This document shows positions 61,314-64,000 of a DNA stretch of 64,000 nucleotides, piece by piece. Origin of the DNA: an uncultured Roseburia sp. (GTDB lineage Bacteria > Bacillota > Clostridia > Lachnospirales > Lachnospiraceae); contig UQAQ01000004.1 in NCBI GenBank assembly GCA_900539115.1, forward strand, positions 1 through 64,000, given 5' to 3'. The notes below the pieces were generated by a model. That model was not told the DNA's origin. It saw only the letters and a program-made list of their open reading frames with translations, and made no database searches. Numbering within the stretch: the stretch's first letter is position 1; every line of letters begins with the position of its first letter. A program made the translations under genes and the position numbers.

Positions 61314-62459
61314 TTATTTTCCGGCAAACAGATCACGAAGACCGTCTTCGTCCAGTTTTGATCCGATCACACAAATTCTTCCGGTGTAATCTGCTGCACC
61401 ACGGCGTACTTCATATTCTCCCGGAACCAGGTCAAAGTGATACCATTCGCCTTCTTCCGACGCCACGATACCTTTGGACCGAAGAATGGTTCCCAGCTGT
61501 ACTTTGTCGTTAGCAAGCTTGTCCAAAATGTCTTTCAGTTCTGCTTCCGTATATTTGTGCGCAGTCTCAATGCCAATGCTTGAGAACACTTCATCTGCGT
61601 GATGATGGTGATGATGATGGTCATGATCATGGCAGCCACAAGTGCAGTTTTCGTCATGTTCATGATGGTGCTCATGCTCATGGTCGTGATCATGGTGATG
61701 CTCGTGATTGTGGTCATGCTCATGCTCGTGATTGTGGTCATGCTCGTGGTCATGGTGATGGTCATGCTCGTGATCGCACTCTTCGCCATGCTCATGATGA
61801 TGTCCGCATTCCGGACAAACATCCTCTTCTTCAAGCAGTTCTTTCACAAGATCGTTTTTCTTTTCCATGGCATCCAGAATCTGTTTTCCATTGATTTGAT
61901 CCCATGGAGTCGTAATAATCGATGCCTCTGTATTCTGGGTACGGATCAGGTCGATGCACGCCTGTAATTTGTCTTCTTTCATATTGCCGGTACGGCTGAG
62001 TACGATGGTTCCCGCATGTTCTACCTGGTTATTGTAAAACTCGCCAAAGTTCTTCATATACATTTTGCACTTTGTTGCATCGGCAACCGTCGTAAAGCTG
62101 TTAAGTACCACACTGTCCTCTGCCACTTTTTCCTTCACACCGAGAACGGCTTTGATGACATCGGAAAGTTTTCCAACTCCTGATGGCTCGATGATGATAC
62201 GGTCCGGCGCATATTTTTCAAGCACTTCTGCCAATGCGGTACCAAAATCTCCTACGAGGGAACAGCAGATACAGCCGGAATTCATCTCTGTAATATTAAT
62301 TCCGGAATCTTTCAAAAATCCTCCGTCGATTCCGATTTCTCCAAATTCATTTTCAATTAATACAAGTTTTTCTCCTGTAAATGCTTCTTCAATTAATTTT
62401 TTGATCAATGTTGTCTTTCCGGCTCCTAAAAAGCCTGAAATAATGTCGATTTTTGTCAT
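61314..62459 (-). CDS. COG0523 (CobW) GTPase with long His-rich metal-binding region
   Basis: 381 residues. Walker A GFLGAGKTT (9-17), metal motif CICC (63-66), EPSG (91-94), then a low-complexity region (215-287) with about 36 His and six Cys, and a C-terminal CobW_C domain (about 295-380). It is a metal-inserting GTPase of the zinc/cobalt/nickel-handling superfamily, with storage or capture through the His stretch. It overlaps the MATE gene by four bases (ATGA) with AAGGAG upstream. Zinc is a guess; no Zur site could be checked because the operon promoter lies outside the window. Confidence 0.9.
   Translation of the reverse strand: MTKIDIISGFLGAGKTTLIKKLIEEAFTGEKLVLIENEFGEIGIDGGFLKDSGINITEMNSGCICCSLVGDFGTALAEVLEKYAPDRIIIEPSGVGKLSDVIKAVLGVKEKVAEDSVVLNSFTTVADATKCKMYMKNFGEFYNNQVEHAGTIVLSRTGNMKEDKLQACIDLIRTQNTEASIITTPWDQINGKQILDAMEKKNDLVKELLEEEDVCPECGHHHEHGEECDHEHDHHHDHEHDHNHEHEHDHNHEHHHDHDHEHEHHHEHDENCTCGCHDHDHHHHHHHADEVFSSIGIETAHKYTEAELKDILDKLANDKVQLGTILRSKGIVASEEGEWYHFDLVPGEYEVRRGAADYTGRICVIGSKLDEDGLRDLFAGK
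61599..61817. repeat. His-codon repeat tract within the COG0523 gene
   Basis: Near-tandem units such as TCATGCTCGTGATTGTGG encode HDH/HEH steps. The reverse strand has long open frames of the same composition, which are artefacts of the repeat. Units are in frame and code for the metal-binding region. Confidence 0.85.
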
Positions 62460-63805
62460 TTTAATAATCTCCTTTCAACTGATAATTGTTTCCATGTATA
62501 TCGGTAAAACAACAACGAAATAATTGCTGATATACTCCATCCAACCGGCCAGGACATCCAGATTCCGGTACTTCCAAATATGCCGGCAAAAACATAAGCC
62601 AAAATCACGCGAAGGATCAGATCGGTAAAGGTAGAAACCATAAATCCGATCATCGCACTGCTTCCACGCAGTAATCCGTCCGCCAGCAGTTTTAATGAAA
62701 TAATAAAATAAAACGGCGATACGATCTTCAAAAATTCCATCCCCGCTTTCATCGCGCCACCGGTCGGATTTTCCATAAAAATCCGAAGCATCTCATTTCC
62801 AAAAAAGAAAAATAAGACAAAAAACGGTACCGCAATAATCCAGGCAAGCATCGTGCCCGCCCGAAACCCTTTCCGCACACGGTCTATTTTTGCCGCCCCG
62901 ATATTTTGGGCAGAAAAACTCGACAGCGCATTTCCTAACGTCGAAAAGGATGTGATCGTAAACGTATTCAACTTAATCGCCGCCGAATATCCGGCGATCA
63001 CTGCAGATCCAAAGGAATTTACAAGGCTTTGGATAAAAATATTTCCTACCGAGACAAAACTCTGCTGTAAGATGCTCGGCACCGCAATTTTTGCGATACG
63101 GCGAAGCATGGATTTCGAATACAGCATTACTTTTCCATGCCCGGTCGGCAGTTTTGCCACCCGCCTTAACAGCGTGATCACTGCCAAAATGCCGGCGATT
63201 CCCTGTGCGAGAAACGTCGCCCAGCCGACGCCGGATACCCCGAAATGAAACACTGCCACAAACAGATAATCGAGCACCACATTTCCGACGGAAGAACCGA
63301 TCAAAAAATAAAGCGGTGTTTTCGAATCTCCAAGTGCCGTAAAGATTCCGGTCGCCACATTGTAGCAGAAAAGGAATACCATGCCTCCGATATATATTTT
63401 AAGATAAATATCCCCCGCATCAAATATATTATGCGGTGTATTCATCATCTGCATCAAATAAGAAGATGTCAATAATCCAAATATTGTCAAAGTCACTGCA
63501 AGCACAGTACTTGCAATCAATGTCGTAGATATGGCGGTCTTCATCCGTCGGATGTCACCGGCTCCAAAATACGACGAGATTACGACCGCACAACCGACAT
63601 TGCAGCCGATGGCAATTGCCATAAAGATCATTGTAATCGGATACGACGCCCCGACAGCCGCCAGCGCATCTTCTCCCGCAAACCGGCCGGCGATCGCGCT
63701 GTCCGCAATATTATATAACTGCTGAAATACAACACTGATAAACATCGGTATCGTAAAGCTCCACAAAACCGGTCGAACGTTTCCTTTGGTAAGATCTTTT
63801 ACCAC
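62456..63805 (-). CDS. MATE family efflux transporter
   Basis: 449 residues, 12 membrane helices in two halves, with MFISVVFQQLYNIADSAIAGRF at the start, the NorM/DinF-like signature. It exports cationic compounds by ion exchange; the substrate is not known. Start is GTG at 63805 with AAGGTG 7 bases upstream. It overlaps the His-rich GTPase gene by four bases and starts 18 bases after the M15 peptidase gene, so all probably share one transcript. Confidence 0.93.
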   Translation of the reverse strand: MVKDLTKGNVRPVLWSFTIPMFISVVFQQLYNIADSAIAGRFAGEDALAAVGASYPITMIFMAIAIGCNVGCAVVISSYFGAGDIRRMKTAISTTLIASTVLAVTLTIFGLLTSSYLMQMMNTPHNIFDAGDIYLKIYIGGMVFLFCYNVATGIFTALGDSKTPLYFLIGSSVGNVVLDYLFVAVFHFGVSGVGWATFLAQGIAGILAVITLLRRVAKLPTGHGKVMLYSKSMLRRIAKIAVPSILQQSFVSVGNIFIQSLVNSFGSAVIAGYSAAIKLNTFTITSFSTLGNALSSFSAQNIGAAKIDRVRKGFRAGTMLAWIIAVPFFVLFFFFGNEMLRIFMENPTGGAMKAGMEFLKIVSPFYFIISLKLLADGLLRGSSAMIGFMVSTFTDLILRVILAYVFAGIFGSTGIWMSWPVGWSISAIISLLFYRYTWKQLSVERRLLK

Positions 63806-63823
63806 AAGGATACACCTTCTTTC

Positions 63824-64000
63824 TAAGACTTCTTATCTTTCAAAATGCTGGTAATCTTTGGAATATTTCCAATCGCCGCCCCAGGAGAAACCATTCTTTT
63901 TAAAAATACGGTATACCTCGTCTCCCCGGTGTATCATATAATCCCGGTATTTGCCTCGGCATGTCGCCACATTTCTGTTCCGGTACACTTTACTGTTTGC
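63824..64000 (-). CDS. M15-family peptidase, C-terminal end (partial)
   Basis: The window ends inside this gene; 58 residues remain before a TAG. The tail NGFSWGGDWKYSKDYQHFE is the conserved end of M15 peptidoglycan peptidases (D-Ala-D-Ala carboxypeptidase or L-Ala-D-Glu endopeptidase), including the His that binds zinc. It lies directly upstream of the MATE gene. Which subfamily cannot be told from this fragment. Confidence 0.75.

Noticed and set aside
61580..61967. Two long plus-strand frames rich in His, Asp, Met and Val
   Set aside because: They are reverse-strand reflections of the His-codon repeat in the COG0523 gene and have no ribosome site.

Overview
The window reads as chromosome from a low-to-medium GC, endospore-related Clostridia, most likely Lachnospiraceae. 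I base this on a CotF-like spore coat tail, a SpoIID/LytB protein, an NADH-linked [FeFe] hydrogenase of the HydABC type, many Gram-positive envelope genes, BspA-like leucine-rich and basic C-terminal domains on secreted enzymes, and strong sigma-A promoters with 16-18 bp spacers. Genus cannot be fixed from the sequence alone. Coding density is high. No gene-free stretch exceeds about 300 bases, and I saw no rRNA, tRNA, insertion sequence, prophage or CRISPR array.

Layout. 1-247: end of a spore coat gene and its terminator. 247-9321 (minus): an ABC exporter pair, its two-component system, a secreted GH5 cellulase, an unknown protein and an S41 protease, packed tightly. 9400-13449 (minus): a LytM-domain factor, FtsX, FtsE and a CdaR/PucR regulator. 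13587-17604 (minus): a sugar-ABC ATPase (MsmX type), then LCP-like, WecG-like and YitT genes. 17800-18531 (plus): a lone SDR oxidoreductase. 18597-22707 (minus): hydrogenase operon. 22776-36085 (minus): a large surface-polymer region (YfhO, GT2 fusion, Wzy/ligase, sugar transferase, DegT aminotransferase, LCP, TagF/TagD/TagH/TagG-like). 36274-41573 (plus): a four-gene run of carboxyltransferase, MBOAT acyltransferase and two SGNH-like paralogues. 41652-45361 (minus): lipoprotein, shikimate-kinase-like protein, TrkH, TrkA. 45589-52618 (minus): glycogen phosphorylase, a type-2 isoleucyl-tRNA synthetase with an attenuator-like leader, and an HD-domain protein. 52751-56085 (plus): subtilase and YihY/BrkB. 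56027-64000 (minus): SpoIID-like, ThiC, isocitrate dehydrogenase, two COG0523 GTPases, a MATE exporter and the tail of an M15 peptidase.

How they fit together. The dominant theme is the cell envelope: teichoic-acid-like polymer synthesis (CDP-glycerol, polymerase, two-component ABC export, LCP attachment), a second polysaccharide set, and FtsEX-driven wall hydrolysis. Facing the tagGH-like genes across a divergent promoter is a probable surface O-acylation operon, whose unusual member is a cytoplasmic acyl-CoA carboxyltransferase. That operon is the best candidate for an undescribed system. Others worth attention are a COG0523 GTPase fused to a YcgQ-like domain beside a His-rich COG0523 protein, a cellulase gene apparently co-transcribed with an antibiotic-sensing type regulatory system, and a spoIID-like gene whose start lies inside the thiC terminator.

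Start codons were chosen by Shine-Dalgarno spacing. Several are GTG or TTG. Family calls come from motif recognition without database searches.
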